Assembly (NCBI GenBank): GCA_030824275.1
Contig: JAVBXY010000035.1
Coordinates: forward strand, 186,001 to 250,000
DNA: 64,000 nt
Origin: Rhodocyclaceae bacterium
GTDB taxonomy: Bacteria > Pseudomonadota > Gammaproteobacteria > Burkholderiales > Rhodocyclaceae
Direction of reading: 5' to 3'
A model generated the notes under the pieces. That model made no database searches and had not been told where the DNA came from. It was given only the letters and a program-made list of their open reading frames with translations. Below, in pieces: positions 1-9,571 of the stretch. A program made the position numbers and the translations under genes. Every line of letters begins with the position of its first letter. Position 1 is the stretch's first letter.

Positions 1-2034
1 CTGCTTCGGGTTCGGCTCGCCCTTCATGAACTTATCGCCGTCCTTGCCACGCCAGCCGGCGAGGAAGCCAATACCGGAACCCGGCTCGGTCTCCCAGCAA
101 GTAACGAAATCCGGGTAGTCCTTGAACTTGCGCTCGCCTTCCGGGGTAGTGAAAGCCGGCAGCTTCAGGCGCGAGCCCAGTTCGATGATGACTTCCTGGA
201 AAGGCTTGCACTCGCCCGTCGGCGGCAGGATGGGCACACGCACCGAATCCACAGGGCCATCGAACTCGGAAATCGGCCGGTCCAACATGGACATCACATC
301 GTGACGCTCCAGATAGGTGGTGTCCGGCAACAACAGATCGGCGAAGGCCGTCATTTCCGAATGGAAAGCGTCGGCGACGACGAGGAAGGGAATCTTGTAG
401 CCACCGTCCGCGTTCTTGTCGTTGAGCATGTTGCGCACTTCGGCGGCGTTCATCGTGGAGTTCCACGACATGTTGGCCATGAAGATCAGCAGCGTATCAA
501 TGGGATACGGGTCGCCGCGCCAGGCATTGGTGATGGCGTTATGCATCATGCCGTGCACCGACAACGGATACTCCCAGGAGAAGGCCTTGTCGAGACGCAC
601 CGGGCCGCCCTCGTCGTCCACGAAGAGGTCGTCCGGATCGGAGGGCCAACCCAGAGCCAGGCCGTCCAGCGGCCGGTTCGGCTGCACCGCCTTGGGATGG
701 TTCGGCGTACGCTGGCAAGGCGGGATCGGCCGTGGGAAAGGCGCCTTGTGGCGGAAACCGCCGGGTCGGTCGATGGTACCGAGGATGGACATCAGGATGC
801 CCAGCGCGCGAATGGTCTGGAAGCCATTGGAATGCGCCGCCAGACCGCGCATGGCGTGGAAAGACACCGGATTGCCGGTGATCGTGGCGTGCTCCTTGCC
901 CCAGGAATCAGTCCAGGCGATGGGCAACTCGATCTTCTGGTCGCGGGCGGTGACGCCCATCTCGTGCGCCAGACGACGGATGGTGTCGGCGGGGATGCCT
1001 GTGATTTCGGCCGCCCACTCCGGCGTACAGTCCTTGACCCGATCCGCCAGCAACTGGAAGGACGGCTTTACCGTCGTACCGTCATCCAGTTTGAACTCGC
1101 CCAACAGGTAAGGATCGGCGCCCTCGGTATGCGTGACCACCGGCGCATTCGACTTGCGATCCCACCAGAGCTTGTTCTGCGGGTCGTAGCAGGCATCCTG
1201 GCCGGCAACCTCGGTCTTGGCAAAGAAGCCGAATTCGTCGGCACCCTCGGCCACATTCACCAACTGGCCCGCATTGGAATATTGAACCAGAAAATCGCGG
1301 TCATAGAGACCCGTATTGATCAACTCGTGGATCACCGCCATCAGGAAGGCGCCGTCGGTGCCAGGACGAATCGGCACCCATTCGTCGGCAATCGCCGAAT
1401 AACCGGTACGCACCGGGTTGATCGAAACGAAACGGCCACCGCTGCGCTTGAACTTGGAGAGGGCAATCTTGAGCGGATTGGAATGATGGTCCTCGGCGGT
1501 ACCGATCATGACGAACAGCTTCGACCGGTCAAGATCCGGCCCGCCGAACTCCCAGAAGGAGCCACCGATGGTGTAGATCATGCCGGCAGCCATGTTCACC
1601 GAGCAGAAACCGCCATGGGCCGCGTAGTTGGGGGTACCGAACTGGCGCGCAAACAGGCCGGTCAGCGCCTGCATCTGGTCACGACCAGTAAATAGCGCGA
1701 ACTTCTTCGGATCGGTGGCGCGCAGGTTGCCCAGACGCTCGGCCAGGGTGGAGAACGCCTCCTCCCAGCTGATCTCCTCAAACTCGCCGGCACCGCGATC
1801 CGCGCCCGCCTTGCGCCGCAGCGGCTTGGTCAGCCGCGCCGGCGAATACTGCTTCATGATCCCGGAACTACCCTTGGCGCAGATCACGCCCTGGTTCAGC
1901 GGATGGTCGGGGTTGCCGTCGATGTAACGGACCTGGCCGTCCTTGAGATGGACGCGGATGCCGCAACGGCAGGCACACATGTAGCAGGTGGTTTTCTTGA
2001 TTTCCTGCGCGGGCGCAGTTGCAGTGCTTGTCAT
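1..2034 (-). CDS. Molybdopterin (bis-MGD) oxidoreductase, catalytic subunit, 3' end beyond window
   Basis: The open frame begins with ATG at 2034 and runs 678 codons to the left edge without a stop. An N-terminal [4Fe-4S] motif is present: C17-x2-C20-x3-C24-x27-C52, then CAKG, typical of the DMSO-reductase superfamily. A Cys in HGGFCSVNMAAG sits where formate dehydrogenases and thiosulfate/polysulfide reductases carry the molybdenum ligand; a conserved GTDGAF and a late LLLPDTTYLER segment also fit. No Tat signal is visible, so this form is probably cytoplasmic or exported with a partner. Substrate cannot be assigned: formate dehydrogenase, PhsA-like and assimilatory nitrate reductase-like enzymes all remain possible. 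It is divergent from rfbF across a 283-bp gap that holds one copy of the interspersed repeat. Confidence 0.85.
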   Translation of the reverse strand, partial: MTSTATAPAQEIKKTTCYMCACRCGIRVHLKDGQVRYIDGNPDHPLNQGVICAKGSSGIMKQYSPARLTKPLRRKAGADRGAGEFEEISWEEAFSTLAERLGNLRATDPKKFALFTGRDQMQALTGLFARQFGTPNYAAHGGFCSVNMAAGMIYTIGGSFWEFGGPDLDRSKLFVMIGTAEDHHSNPLKIALSKFKRSGGRFVSINPVRTGYSAIADEWVPIRPGTDGAFLMAVIHELINTGLYDRDFLVQYSNAGQLVNVAEGADEFGFFAKTEVAGQDACYDPQNKLWWDRKSNAPVVTHTEGADPYLLGEFKLDDGTTVKPSFQLLADRVKDCTPEWAAEITGIPADTIRRLAHEMGVTARDQKIELPIAWTDSWGKEHATITGNPVSFHAMRGLAAHSNGFQTIRALGILMSILGTIDRPGGFRHKAPFPRPIPPCQRTPNHPKAVQPNRPLDGLALGWPSDPDDLFVDDEGGPVRLDKAFSWEYPLSVHGMMHNAITNAWRGDPYPIDTLLIFMANMSWNSTMNAAEVRNMLNDKNADGGYKIPFLVVADAFHSEMTAFADLLLPDTTYLERHDVMSMLDRPISEFDGPVDSVRVPILPPTGECKPFQEVIIELGSRLKLPAFTTPEGERKFKDYPDFVTCWETEPGSGIGFLAGWRGKDGDKFMKGEPNPKQ

Positions 2035-2163
2035 CGGGATGCCTTGTGGCGGGCCGTTGGAATGTGCGCCATTGTGGCAAGCCAGCGCCCATGCGCCAAA
2101 GCGTTTCTTTTTATTTGTGGATAAGGGGATTGTTTGTGGGAGGGGAAAGGGCACGGAATTGCC

Positions 2164-2185
2164 GATCCGCCAGCGTCAACTTTTT
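2164..2185 (+). repeat. Interspersed 22-bp repeat, degenerate copy 1
   Basis: CGCCAGCGTCAACTTTTT matches the core CGCCAGCGCCGACTTTTT at 16 of 18 positions. It lies in the divergent gap between the molybdoenzyme and rfbF. This is one of the more diverged copies. Confidence 0.55.
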
Positions 2186-2317
2186 GCTGCGACCGACCTG
2201 TCGCCGCCATTCCCCGGCCAGCACTGTCTGCAGGCAACTGCTAGAATTCACCACCCGTTCGTCCTTACCACCCGGCCACAAAATGCTCCATTGCGTCGTG
2301 CCGCTGATATATCCCCA

Positions 2318-3091
2318 ATGAAAGCCGTGATCCTCGCCGGTGGCCTGGGTACGCGTCTGGCTGAAGAAACCGTGATTCGCCCAAAGCCGATGGTGGAAAT
2401 CGGCGGCAAACCGATTCTCTGGCACATCATGAAGGGCTATGCGCACTTCGGCATCACCGATTTCATCATTTGCCTAGGCTACAAGGGTTACATGGTGAAA
2501 GAGTATTTCGCTAACTATCTCTTGCACATGTCGGACGTAACTATCGACATCGCCGGCAATCGCCTCGACATCCACCAGAACTACGCCGATCCCTGGAAAG
2601 TGACGCTGGTCGATACCGGCGACACCACGCAGACCGGCGGTCGACTAAAACGCGTCGCGCGATATCTCGAAGATGACGTTTTCTGCATGACCTACGGTGA
2701 CGGACTGAGCAGCGTCGATATTGGCGCCGAAATCGCCTTCCACCGGAAGCATGGCGGCCTGGCTACCATCTGTGCTGTACAGCCGCCAGGCCGCTTCGGC
2801 GCACTGGATCTGGATGGCGACAAAGTGACCGGCTTCAGGGAAAAACCCCTGGGCGATGGCGCCTGGATCAATGGTGGCTTCTTCGTGCTGTCCCGGCGCG
2901 TGCTGGACGCCGTCTCCGGCGACCAGATCATGTGGGAGCGCGAGCCGCTGGAAAGCCTCTCCCGCGCCGGCGAGCTGTTTGTCTTTCGACACACCGGATT
3001 CTGGCAGCCCATGGATACGCTTCGCGACAAGAACCATCTGGAGGAGCTCTGGGACTCCGGCAACGCCCCATGGAAAGTATGGAACACATGA
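2318..3091 (+). CDS. rfbF: Glucose-1-phosphate cytidylyltransferase
   Basis: A 257-residue nucleotidyltransferase that makes CDP-glucose from glucose-1-phosphate and CTP, the entry step to CDP-3,6-dideoxyhexoses. The N-terminus MKAVILAGGLGTRLAEET followed by RPKPMVEIGGKPILWHIMK is the signature of this sugar nucleotidyltransferase group, and the internal FGALDLDG, FREKP and WINGGFFV segments are those of RfbF rather than of dTDP-glucose synthases. The ATG at 2318 starts directly on the conserved N-terminus; no strong Shine-Dalgarno precedes it. The stop overlaps the next start (ATGA at 3088). First gene of the polysaccharide cluster. Confidence 0.93.
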   Translation: MKAVILAGGLGTRLAEETVIRPKPMVEIGGKPILWHIMKGYAHFGITDFIICLGYKGYMVKEYFANYLLHMSDVTIDIAGNRLDIHQNYADPWKVTLVDTGDTTQTGGRLKRVARYLEDDVFCMTYGDGLSSVDIGAEIAFHRKHGGLATICAVQPPGRFGALDLDGDKVTGFREKPLGDGAWINGGFFVLSRRVLDAVSGDQIMWEREPLESLSRAGELFVFRHTGFWQPMDTLRDKNHLEELWDSGNAPWKVWNT

Positions 3092-4137
3092 ATATTCTGA
3101 TTACCGGCAACACCGGCTACATCGGCCCGGTACTGATCCGGCATTTGCGCCAGACCCTGCCGCATCATCGCTATGCCGGCTTCGACAGCGGATACTTCGC
3201 GCATGTCCTGACGGGGGCCGAGCAACTCCCGGAAACGCGATTCGACGCCCAGTACTGGGGCGATCTGCGCGAATTTCCCTACGCCCTGCTCGACAGCGTC
3301 GATGTCATCGTCCATCTCGCCGCGATCTCCAACGATCCGATGGGCAAGCATTTCGAATCGGTCACCGAAGCCATCAACGACAAAGCGGGACGCAAACTGG
3401 CCGCCGAAGCCAAGCGCCGCGGTGTGGGCTCGTTCATCCTCGCCTCCAGTTGCAGCATGTACGGCTACGCCGAGGGCGCCCCCCGCGACGAGTCGAGCAC
3501 CCTCAACCCACTGACGGCCTATGCCCGCTCCAAGGTCAGCATGGAACAGGCGCTCAAAGGCCTGGCCGACGACCGTTTCGTCGTCACCGCGCTGCGCTTC
3601 GCCACGGCCTGCGGCATGTCGGACCGGCTGCGACTCGACCTGGTGTTGAACGATTTCGTGGCCTGCGCGATGGCCACGGGGGAAATCACGATACTCAGCG
3701 ACGGCACCCCCTGGCGTCCGCTGATCGATGTCGCCGACATGTCGCGGGCGATCGAATGGGGAATCCGGCGCAAGCCCGGCGCATCCGGCCCCGTCTTCGT
3801 CGCGGCCAACATCGGCAAGACGAACTATCAGGTGATCGACCTCGCCAGGGCCGTCGCCGAGGCCATCCCGGGAACCCGAATCAGCGTCAATCCCGATGCG
3901 GCGCCGGACAAGCGTTCCTACCAGGTGGACTTCTCGCTGTTTCAAACCATCGCCCCCGATCATCAGCCGCAAATGTCGCTACGCGACAGCATTGAGGCAC
4001 TCAAGAGCGGCATGGAGCGAATGAAGTTTGCCGACAGCGAATTCCGCAGTTCGGACTACATGCGCCTCAAGGTGCTCGAACGCCATGTGCAGTCCCAGCG
4101 CCTCACGAACGATCTGCGCTGGACCGGCAAGCGGTAA
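3088..4137 (+). CDS. NAD(P)-dependent sugar epimerase/dehydratase (extended SDR)
   Basis: 349 residues. An N-terminal Rossmann glycine motif TGNTGYIG, SSCSMYG preceding the catalytic region and a Y-x3-K pair (YARSK) mark an extended short-chain dehydrogenase acting on a nucleotide sugar. It lacks the CDP-glucose 4,6-dehydratase N-terminus, so I do not call it RfbG. The start overlaps the rfbF stop (ATGA), implying translational coupling. In this position it probably acts as the 4-ketoreductase or epimerase of a CDP- or related deoxysugar; the substrate is inferred from neighbours only. Confidence 0.8.
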   Translation: MNILITGNTGYIGPVLIRHLRQTLPHHRYAGFDSGYFAHVLTGAEQLPETRFDAQYWGDLREFPYALLDSVDVIVHLAAISNDPMGKHFESVTEAINDKAGRKLAAEAKRRGVGSFILASSCSMYGYAEGAPRDESSTLNPLTAYARSKVSMEQALKGLADDRFVVTALRFATACGMSDRLRLDLVLNDFVACAMATGEITILSDGTPWRPLIDVADMSRAIEWGIRRKPGASGPVFVAANIGKTNYQVIDLARAVAEAIPGTRISVNPDAAPDKRSYQVDFSLFQTIAPDHQPQMSLRDSIEALKSGMERMKFADSEFRSSDYMRLKVLERHVQSQRLTNDLRWTGKR

Positions 4138-4177
4138 GACCCACCTCATCCGCACCCACCATCGCCACGGATAAACC

Positions 4178-5491
4178 ATGAACCCTGATGACCTGCGCAT
4201 CGCCATCCTGAGGCAGGTGCGCGAATACGCCGATGCCGTCCTCGCGCCGCAGCCCTTCGTTCCCGGCAAAACATCCCTGCCCCCGTCGGGCAAGACGCTG
4301 AATGCCGACGACTTCGCCGCATTGGTCGATGCGGCGCTCGACGGCTGGCTAACCACCGGCCGTTTCAACGACAGCTTCGAGAGCGAGCTGGCCGCCAAGG
4401 TCGGCGTCCGCTTCTGCCGCACCACGAACTCCGGCTCCTCGGCCAATCTGCTGGCCCTGTCGGCACTCACCTCGCCGCAACTGGGCGAGCGCGCACTCAA
4501 GCCGGGCGATGAAGTCATCACCGCCGCAGCGGGTTTCCCCACCACGGTCAATCCGATCCTGCAGAACGGACTGATCCCGGTATTCGTGGACTCCGCGGCG
4601 CCCTGCTACAACCCGACGCTGGCCGCCATCGAAGCCGCCATCGGGCCGAAGACGCGCGCCATCATGCTCGCCCACACCTTGGGGATTCCCTTCGAAGTCG
4701 AGGAAGTGCGGGCGCTCGCCGACCGCCACGGCCTCTGGCTGGTCGAAGACTGCTGCGATGCCCTGGGCAGCACCTATCATGGCCGCAAGGTCGGCACCTT
4801 CGGCCATATCGGCACACTGAGTTTCTACCCCGCGCATCACATCACCATGGGCGAGGGCGGCGCAGTATTCACCGATGATCAGCAGCTGGCGAAGCTGGTG
4901 GAGTCCTTCCGCGACTGGGGTCGCGACTGCTGGTGCCCGCCCGGACGCGAAAACACCTGCTGCAAACGCTACGAATGGCAACTCGGCGAACTGCCGCGCG
5001 GCTACGACCACAAGTACATCTATTCACACGCCGGCTACAACCTCAAGATCACCGACATGCAGGCCGCCGTCGGACTTTCCCAGCTGCGCCGCGTGGACGA
5101 ATTGATCGCCGCGAGAAAGAGCAACTTCGCGCACCTCTGGCAGCGCCTGTCGCATTTGCAGGAATTCCTCATCCTGCCGGAAGCGACGCCCGGCAGCGAC
5201 CCCTCCTGGTTCGGCTTTCCCATCACGCTGACCGCCGCCGCCGGTGTCGAGCGGGTCGACCTGCTGCGCTACCTGGACCAGCAGAAGATCGGAACCCGCC
5301 TGCTGATGGCGGGAAACCTGGTGCGGCAGCCGTATTTTGCGGGTCGCCAATATCGCATCTCCGGCACCCTGGACGGCGCCGACGACATCATGTCGCGCTG
5401 CTTCTGGGTGGGAATCTTTCCGGGACTCGACGCGGACAAGCTGGACTATCTTGCCGACCAACTGGGGCAGTTCTTCGGCTCGGGCTTCTGA
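4178..5491 (+). CDS. rfbH: CDP-4-keto-6-deoxyglucose 3-dehydrase (E1)
   Basis: 437 residues, the family length. E1 is a PMP-dependent aminotransferase-fold enzyme carrying a [2Fe-2S] cluster that, with a reductase (E3), removes the 3-hydroxyl of CDP-4-keto-6-deoxyglucose. The aminotransferase lysine is replaced by histidine in [11 protein letters not shown] (H220), the E1 hallmark, and the known cluster pattern C-x57-C-x1-C-x7-C is exact: C193, C251, C253, C261. The ATG at 4178 gives the expected N-terminus. The substrate-producing 4,6-dehydratase and the E3 reductase are not in the window. Confidence 0.95.
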   Translation: MNPDDLRIAILRQVREYADAVLAPQPFVPGKTSLPPSGKTLNADDFAALVDAALDGWLTTGRFNDSFESELAAKVGVRFCRTTNSGSSANLLALSALTSPQLGERALKPGDEVITAAAGFPTTVNPILQNGLIPVFVDSAAPCYNPTLAAIEAAIGPKTRAIMLAHTLGIPFEVEEVRALADRHGLWLVEDCCDALGSTYHGRKVGTFGHIGTLSFYPAHHITMGEGGAVFTDDQQLAKLVESFRDWGRDCWCPPGRENTCCKRYEWQLGELPRGYDHKYIYSHAGYNLKITDMQAAVGLSQLRRVDELIAARKSNFAHLWQRLSHLQEFLILPEATPGSDPSWFGFPITLTAAAGVERVDLLRYLDQQKIGTRLLMAGNLVRQPYFAGRQYRISGTLDGADDIMSRCFWVGIFPGLDADKLDYLADQLGQFFGSGF

Positions 5492-5500
5492 GCGTTTCCC

Positions 5501-6547
5501 ATGCCAGCACGTGCGCTCGCCCCGGTGCCGCGACCCGATCTCGATCACGTTCTGGCGCATACCGAATCGCTCTGGCGCGAGATGGCCGGCGCCTCGCTGT
5601 TCATCACCGGCGGCACCGGCTTCTTCGGCCTCTGGCTGCTGGAATCGCTGGCCTGGGCCAATGAACGGCTGAAAGTCGACGTTCGCGCCACGGTGTTGTC
5701 CCGCGACCCGGCGGCATTTTCCCGCCGGGCACCCCATCTGGCCGGCTGCGGGGCGATGACCATCCATGCCGGCGATGTCCGCGATTTCGACTTTCCCTCC
5801 ACCCGCTTCACACACGTCATACACGCCGCGTTCGATTCCGGCCGCGCCATCGCCGACCCCCTGGCGGCGTTCGACACGCTCACGGCAGGTACCCGCAGGG
5901 TCCTCGAGTTCGCGGCGATGCAACCGCTGCAACGCATGCTTTTTGTCAGTTCCGGCGCCGTATATGGCCCGCAACCGAAGAGCCTTGACTACCTCGCGGA
6001 GTCCTGTCCCGGCGGTCCCGACCCGCTCGCGCCCGCCTCGGCCTACGCCGAAGGCAAACGCGTCGGCGAGTTCCTGTGCGGCCTGGCTGCCGGCAACGGC
6101 CTGCCGGTCAGCATCGCGCGCTGCTTCGCCTTCATGGGCCCGGGCCTGCCGACGGACGGCCACTTCGCCGCCGGCAATTTCCTGCGGGACGCCCATATGG
6201 GTCGCGAGATCGTGGTGCAGGGCGACGGAACGCCGCTGCGCTCCTACCTCCACGCCGCCGACCTGGCGGTCTGGTTGTGGACCGTCCTGCTGCGAGGCAA
6301 ACCCGGACGGGCCTACAACGTCGGCAGCGATCAGGCGATCAGCATCGGCGATCTCGCCCGCCTGATCGCGGCGCAATCGCCGCACCGGCCGACCGTTCGG
6401 GTGCTCGGGAAGAATGATGGCGGCCCGCCGGAACGCTACGTCCCCGACATTGGACGGGCCAGATCGGAGCTGGGGCTCGAACCACGCATTTCCCTCGAGC
6501 AAGGCATCCGGCGCACGCTCGGGTGGCTGGACGGATGTCGTCTTTGA
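5501..6547 (+). CDS. NAD-dependent sugar epimerase/4-ketoreductase (extended SDR)
   Basis: 348 residues with TGGTGFFG near residue 40, SSGAVYG and the catalytic Y-x3-K (AYAEGK), then a C-terminal substrate domain ending in the usual helical segment. Following rfbH directly (9 bp), it is well placed to reduce or epimerise the CDP-3,6-dideoxy-4-keto sugar, as abequose, paratose or tyvelose enzymes do. Sequence features do not distinguish these. The stop overlaps the start of the next gene (TGATG at 6545). Confidence 0.8.
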   Translation: MPARALAPVPRPDLDHVLAHTESLWREMAGASLFITGGTGFFGLWLLESLAWANERLKVDVRATVLSRDPAAFSRRAPHLAGCGAMTIHAGDVRDFDFPSTRFTHVIHAAFDSGRAIADPLAAFDTLTAGTRRVLEFAAMQPLQRMLFVSSGAVYGPQPKSLDYLAESCPGGPDPLAPASAYAEGKRVGEFLCGLAAGNGLPVSIARCFAFMGPGLPTDGHFAAGNFLRDAHMGREIVVQGDGTPLRSYLHAADLAVWLWTVLLRGKPGRAYNVGSDQAISIGDLARLIAAQSPHRPTVRVLGKNDGGPPERYVPDIGRARSELGLEPRISLEQGIRRTLGWLDGCRL

Positions 6548-7764
6548 TGCCCATGAACAAGCTGGCCCAGCGTCCCTGCCCGCTTTGCCGTTGCGCGGAA
6601 GTGACCGTGCTGCATCGCCAGCATCTGCAACAGCCCGAGGCTTCGCCCCTGCCCGGCGAATACGACATCGTGGCGTGTCCGGCGTGCGGCCTGGTCTATG
6701 CGGACACCCCGGTTCCGCAGAGCGCCTATGACCGCTACTACACGGAACATTCGAAATACGAGGATCTCGCCGTCGCCACCGGCGGCGGTGCCAACGACCT
6801 GGATCGCGCCCGGCTCGAACTGCTGGCCGACCGGATTGCGGCACACGCCGCGCCGGCCGCCCGCATACTCGACATCGGCTGCGCCGGCGGAGGACTGCTC
6901 GATGCCCTGCGCCGCCGGGGGTATCAATCGCTGCACGGCGTGGATGCCGCTGCCGCCTGCGTCGAGCGGGTGCGGCAGCTGAACATCCCGGCCACCCGGG
7001 CCATGTTGTCGCAACTGTCCGTTTCCGGCATCAAGGGACCGTTCGATGTCATCGTCCTCTCGCACGTGCTGGAACACGTCGTCGACCTGTCAGGCCTAAT
7101 GGCCTCGGTCGCGCACTTGCTTGCTGCCGACGGCGTGATCTATGCCGAGACGCCCGATGCCGCACGCTACGGCGACTTCCCTTTCGTCCCCTTCTATTTC
7201 TTCGACAGCGAACACATCAACCACTTCGATACGACTCGCCTGGGCGCATTGGGCAACGCTTTCGGATTCGGCATGCAGGCCGCGGGCACGGTCGACCTCG
7301 CCGTCGGCCCGGGGGTTTCCTACCCGGCCTGCTGGGTCTGGATGCGGCGGAGAGCCGAAGCCGGCTCTCCGGCCACGCCGGCAAACCGGGAACTCGCCGC
7401 AGCGGTCGCGCACTACATCAAGGATTGTCGCCGGGCGACATCGTTCCCGCAGCTGGAACAACTTGCCGCAGCGGGGTTCCCGGTCGTCCTTTGGGGGGCG
7501 GGATCCTTTGCCCAGCGCCTGTTCGGCACATCCCGGATACGGGAATGCAAGCTCGTCGCCGTGGTGGACCGCGACATCAACAAGCAAGGTCTGAACTTTG
7601 CCGGCTTCATCGTGCAGTCCCCCGAAGCCGTCATGGCAGAGCAGCCGGATGCCACGGTTGTGGTAGCCGCCGCCATTCACGGCCCGGCGATAGCCACGGA
7701 AATCGCCCGCAACTGGCCACGGGCGAAGACATTACTGCTGGCCCCGGCCAGCCAGGAACAATGA
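6547..7764 (+). CDS. Zinc-ribbon class I SAM methyltransferase with C-terminal Rossmann domain
   Basis: 405 residues. The N-terminus carries a CPLC...CPACG zinc-binding pair, as in sugar C-methyltransferases (methyltransf_13 type). A SAM-binding motif ILDIGCAGGGLLDAL follows, then SHVLEHV after strand 4. The C-terminal third begins VVLWGAGSFAQRL, a second nucleotide-binding-like fold (methyltransf_14 type). The domain order resembles TylC3/NovU-like sugar C-methyltransferases, so C-methylation of a deoxysugar is plausible but unproved. I chose the ATG at 6547, which overlaps the preceding stop; 6553 is an alternative. Confidence 0.8.
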   Translation: MPMNKLAQRPCPLCRCAEVTVLHRQHLQQPEASPLPGEYDIVACPACGLVYADTPVPQSAYDRYYTEHSKYEDLAVATGGGANDLDRARLELLADRIAAHAAPAARILDIGCAGGGLLDALRRRGYQSLHGVDAAAACVERVRQLNIPATRAMLSQLSVSGIKGPFDVIVLSHVLEHVVDLSGLMASVAHLLAADGVIYAETPDAARYGDFPFVPFYFFDSEHINHFDTTRLGALGNAFGFGMQAAGTVDLAVGPGVSYPACWVWMRRRAEAGSPATPANRELAAAVAHYIKDCRRATSFPQLEQLAAAGFPVVLWGAGSFAQRLFGTSRIRECKLVAVVDRDINKQGLNFAGFIVQSPEAVMAEQPDATVVVAAAIHGPAIATEIARNWPRAKTLLLAPASQEQ

Positions 7765-7774
7765 GGAAGCCGGC

Positions 7775-9571
7775 TTGCTAAAAACGCTTGAAAAGCTGAT
7801 TTCCCTATTCCCACTCGGCGACCGCCGCAAGGCCGCGGGACTTCTGTTGCTCATCCTGGCCGGCGCGGTGCTCGAAGCCTTCTGCGTGGCCCTGATCTTC
7901 CCGGTCGTCACGGTCCTGGCCAATCCCCAGCTGGCCCTGTCCGCTCCGCCGGTGGCGTGGCTGCATCGCGCACTGGGCCAGCCTGAACCAACCGCCTTCG
8001 TCATCGCCATACTGGCCGGAATGCTGCTGCTCTACCTGGTGAAGAACAGCTATGCGGCATTGCTCTCGCTGTTGCAGAGCCGCTTCGCCTTCGCCAGACA
8101 GCAACTGCTCTCGCTGCGGTTGTTCCACCACTATCTCAACCAGCCCTATGCGCTGCACGTGCAGCGCAACACCGGCGACATGATTCGCAACCTGACCCAT
8201 GAGGCCGACCGGCTGATCTGGTCGGTGCTACTGCCCAGCCTGATCCTGATTGCGGAAGCCCTGATCGCCGTGATGCTGGTGCTCCTGCTGTTCTACGTCG
8301 ATATCATTGCCGCCAGCATCGTCTCCGGGCTGTTCCTACTACTGGGCGTCGCCTTTTATCGCGTGCTGCGCGACCGCATCGCTCACTGGGGAAACCAACG
8401 CCAGCATCACGAAGGACAACGGATCCGGCGTATTCAGGAGGGTCTGGGCGGACTGAAGGAAATCCGGGTGCTCGGTACAGCCGAACACTTCCTGCAGTCC
8501 TTCCTGCTGCATAGCCGCGGACGTGCCTTGTACTCCAGCCGCCACATACTCGCACAAGGCCTGCCACTGCTGTTTCTAGAGGTCCTGGCAATGGGCGGCC
8601 TTCTGGCGATCGCCGCATCCACGCTGCTACAGGACAAGCCCCTCGACTTCGTATTGCCGATGCTGGGGCTGTTTGTCGGCGCATCCTTCCGCCTGATCCC
8701 CGCCGCGAACCGCATCATCATCACGTATCAGGAAGTCCGCTTCAGCGGACCAACCATAGATATCCTCTTCCAGGAGCTCGGCCCATGGTCGGAATCCGAA
8801 GTGCACACCCCGGTGCCGGTTCCGCTGCCGATGCGGCATTCGCTTCGCATCGATCATGCGAGCTACCGCTACCCCGGAACTACCCGCGATGTTCTTGGCG
8901 ACATCACCCTGGACATTCCCTTCGGCGCCATGGTGGGTTTCATCGGAGCATCTGGCTCCGGCAAGACCACGCTCGTCGACCTCGTGCTGGGCTTGCTGCC
9001 GCCGCAAACGGGACGGATACTCGTGGATGGCAAGGACATCCAGGACAACCCGGCGGGCTGGCAGTCGCAGATCGGCTACATACCGCAAGCCATTTACCTA
9101 GCCGACACGACCATCCGCAACAATGTGGCGTTCGGCCACGAGGCGGACGACATCGACGACGGCGCGGTTTGGCGGGCTCTTGCCGTTGCCCGTATCGACG
9201 ACTTCGTCCATACGCTGCCCGAAGGGCTGGACACCCCCATCGGCGAGAATGGCATGCGCCTGTCTGGCGGGCAGCGCCAGCGGATAGGGATTGCCCGCGC
9301 GCTTTTCCGCGACCCGCCGGTGCTGATCCTCGACGAAGCGACTGCGGCCCTCGATGGTGATACCGAAGCGGAGGTGATGGAAGCCGTGACGCATCTGCAC
9401 GGAACCAAGACCATCCTGATCGTGGCGCATCGGCATTCGACGCTACGCAACTGCGACCTGATCGTCCGGCTGGAGAACGGACGCATCGCAAGCCGTGGTT
9501 CTCCGGCGGAAATGCTGGCATCAGGAGACATGGATGCACCCAAGCCAACGAACGAGCAGATATCCCGATGA
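7775..9571 (+). CDS. ABC exporter/flippase, fused membrane and ATPase domains
   Basis: 598 residues: about six membrane helices in the first 320 residues, then an ATPase with Walker A GASGSGKTT, signature LSGGQRQRIGIARAL and Walker B LILDEATAALD. The half-transporter layout is that of MsbA/PglK-type flippases. Inside a polysaccharide cluster it most likely translocates a lipid-linked glycan; no wzx gene is seen nearby. The start is TTG at 7775 preceded by a good GAGGAAG ribosome site. It overlaps the downstream glycosyltransferase by four bases (ATGA). Confidence 0.9.
   Translation: MLKTLEKLISLFPLGDRRKAAGLLLLILAGAVLEAFCVALIFPVVTVLANPQLALSAPPVAWLHRALGQPEPTAFVIAILAGMLLLYLVKNSYAALLSLLQSRFAFARQQLLSLRLFHHYLNQPYALHVQRNTGDMIRNLTHEADRLIWSVLLPSLILIAEALIAVMLVLLLFYVDIIAASIVSGLFLLLGVAFYRVLRDRIAHWGNQRQHHEGQRIRRIQEGLGGLKEIRVLGTAEHFLQSFLLHSRGRALYSSRHILAQGLPLLFLEVLAMGGLLAIAASTLLQDKPLDFVLPMLGLFVGASFRLIPAANRIIITYQEVRFSGPTIDILFQELGPWSESEVHTPVPVPLPMRHSLRIDHASYRYPGTTRDVLGDITLDIPFGAMVGFIGASGSGKTTLVDLVLGLLPPQTGRILVDGKDIQDNPAGWQSQIGYIPQAIYLADTTIRNNVAFGHEADDIDDGAVWRALAVARIDDFVHTLPEGLDTPIGENGMRLSGGQRQRIGIARALFRDPPVLILDEATAALDGDTEAEVMEAVTHLHGTKTILIVAHRHSTLRNCDLIVRLENGRIASRGSPAEMLASGDMDAPKPTNEQISR

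Noticed and set aside
301-1695. Long plus-strand open frame over the molybdoenzyme gene
   Set aside because: It is the GC-rich complement of a gene with clear cofactor motifs; its own translation shows no recognisable fold and is Arg/Gly/His-rich.
2149-2167. GGGCACGGAATTGCC resembling a sigma-54 promoter before rfbF
   Set aside because: Aligned to TGGCAC, the GG-to-GC spacing is nine and not ten bases, which abolishes function in known -24/-12 promoters.
2692-3972. Long minus-strand open frame across rfbF and the first SDR gene
   Set aside because: It spans the junction of two well-supported genes and has no family features.
5024-6844. 606-codon minus-strand open frame across rfbH and the second SDR
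   Set aside because: It results from high GC and few stops on the opposite strand; composition is aberrant and it crosses three coupled genes.
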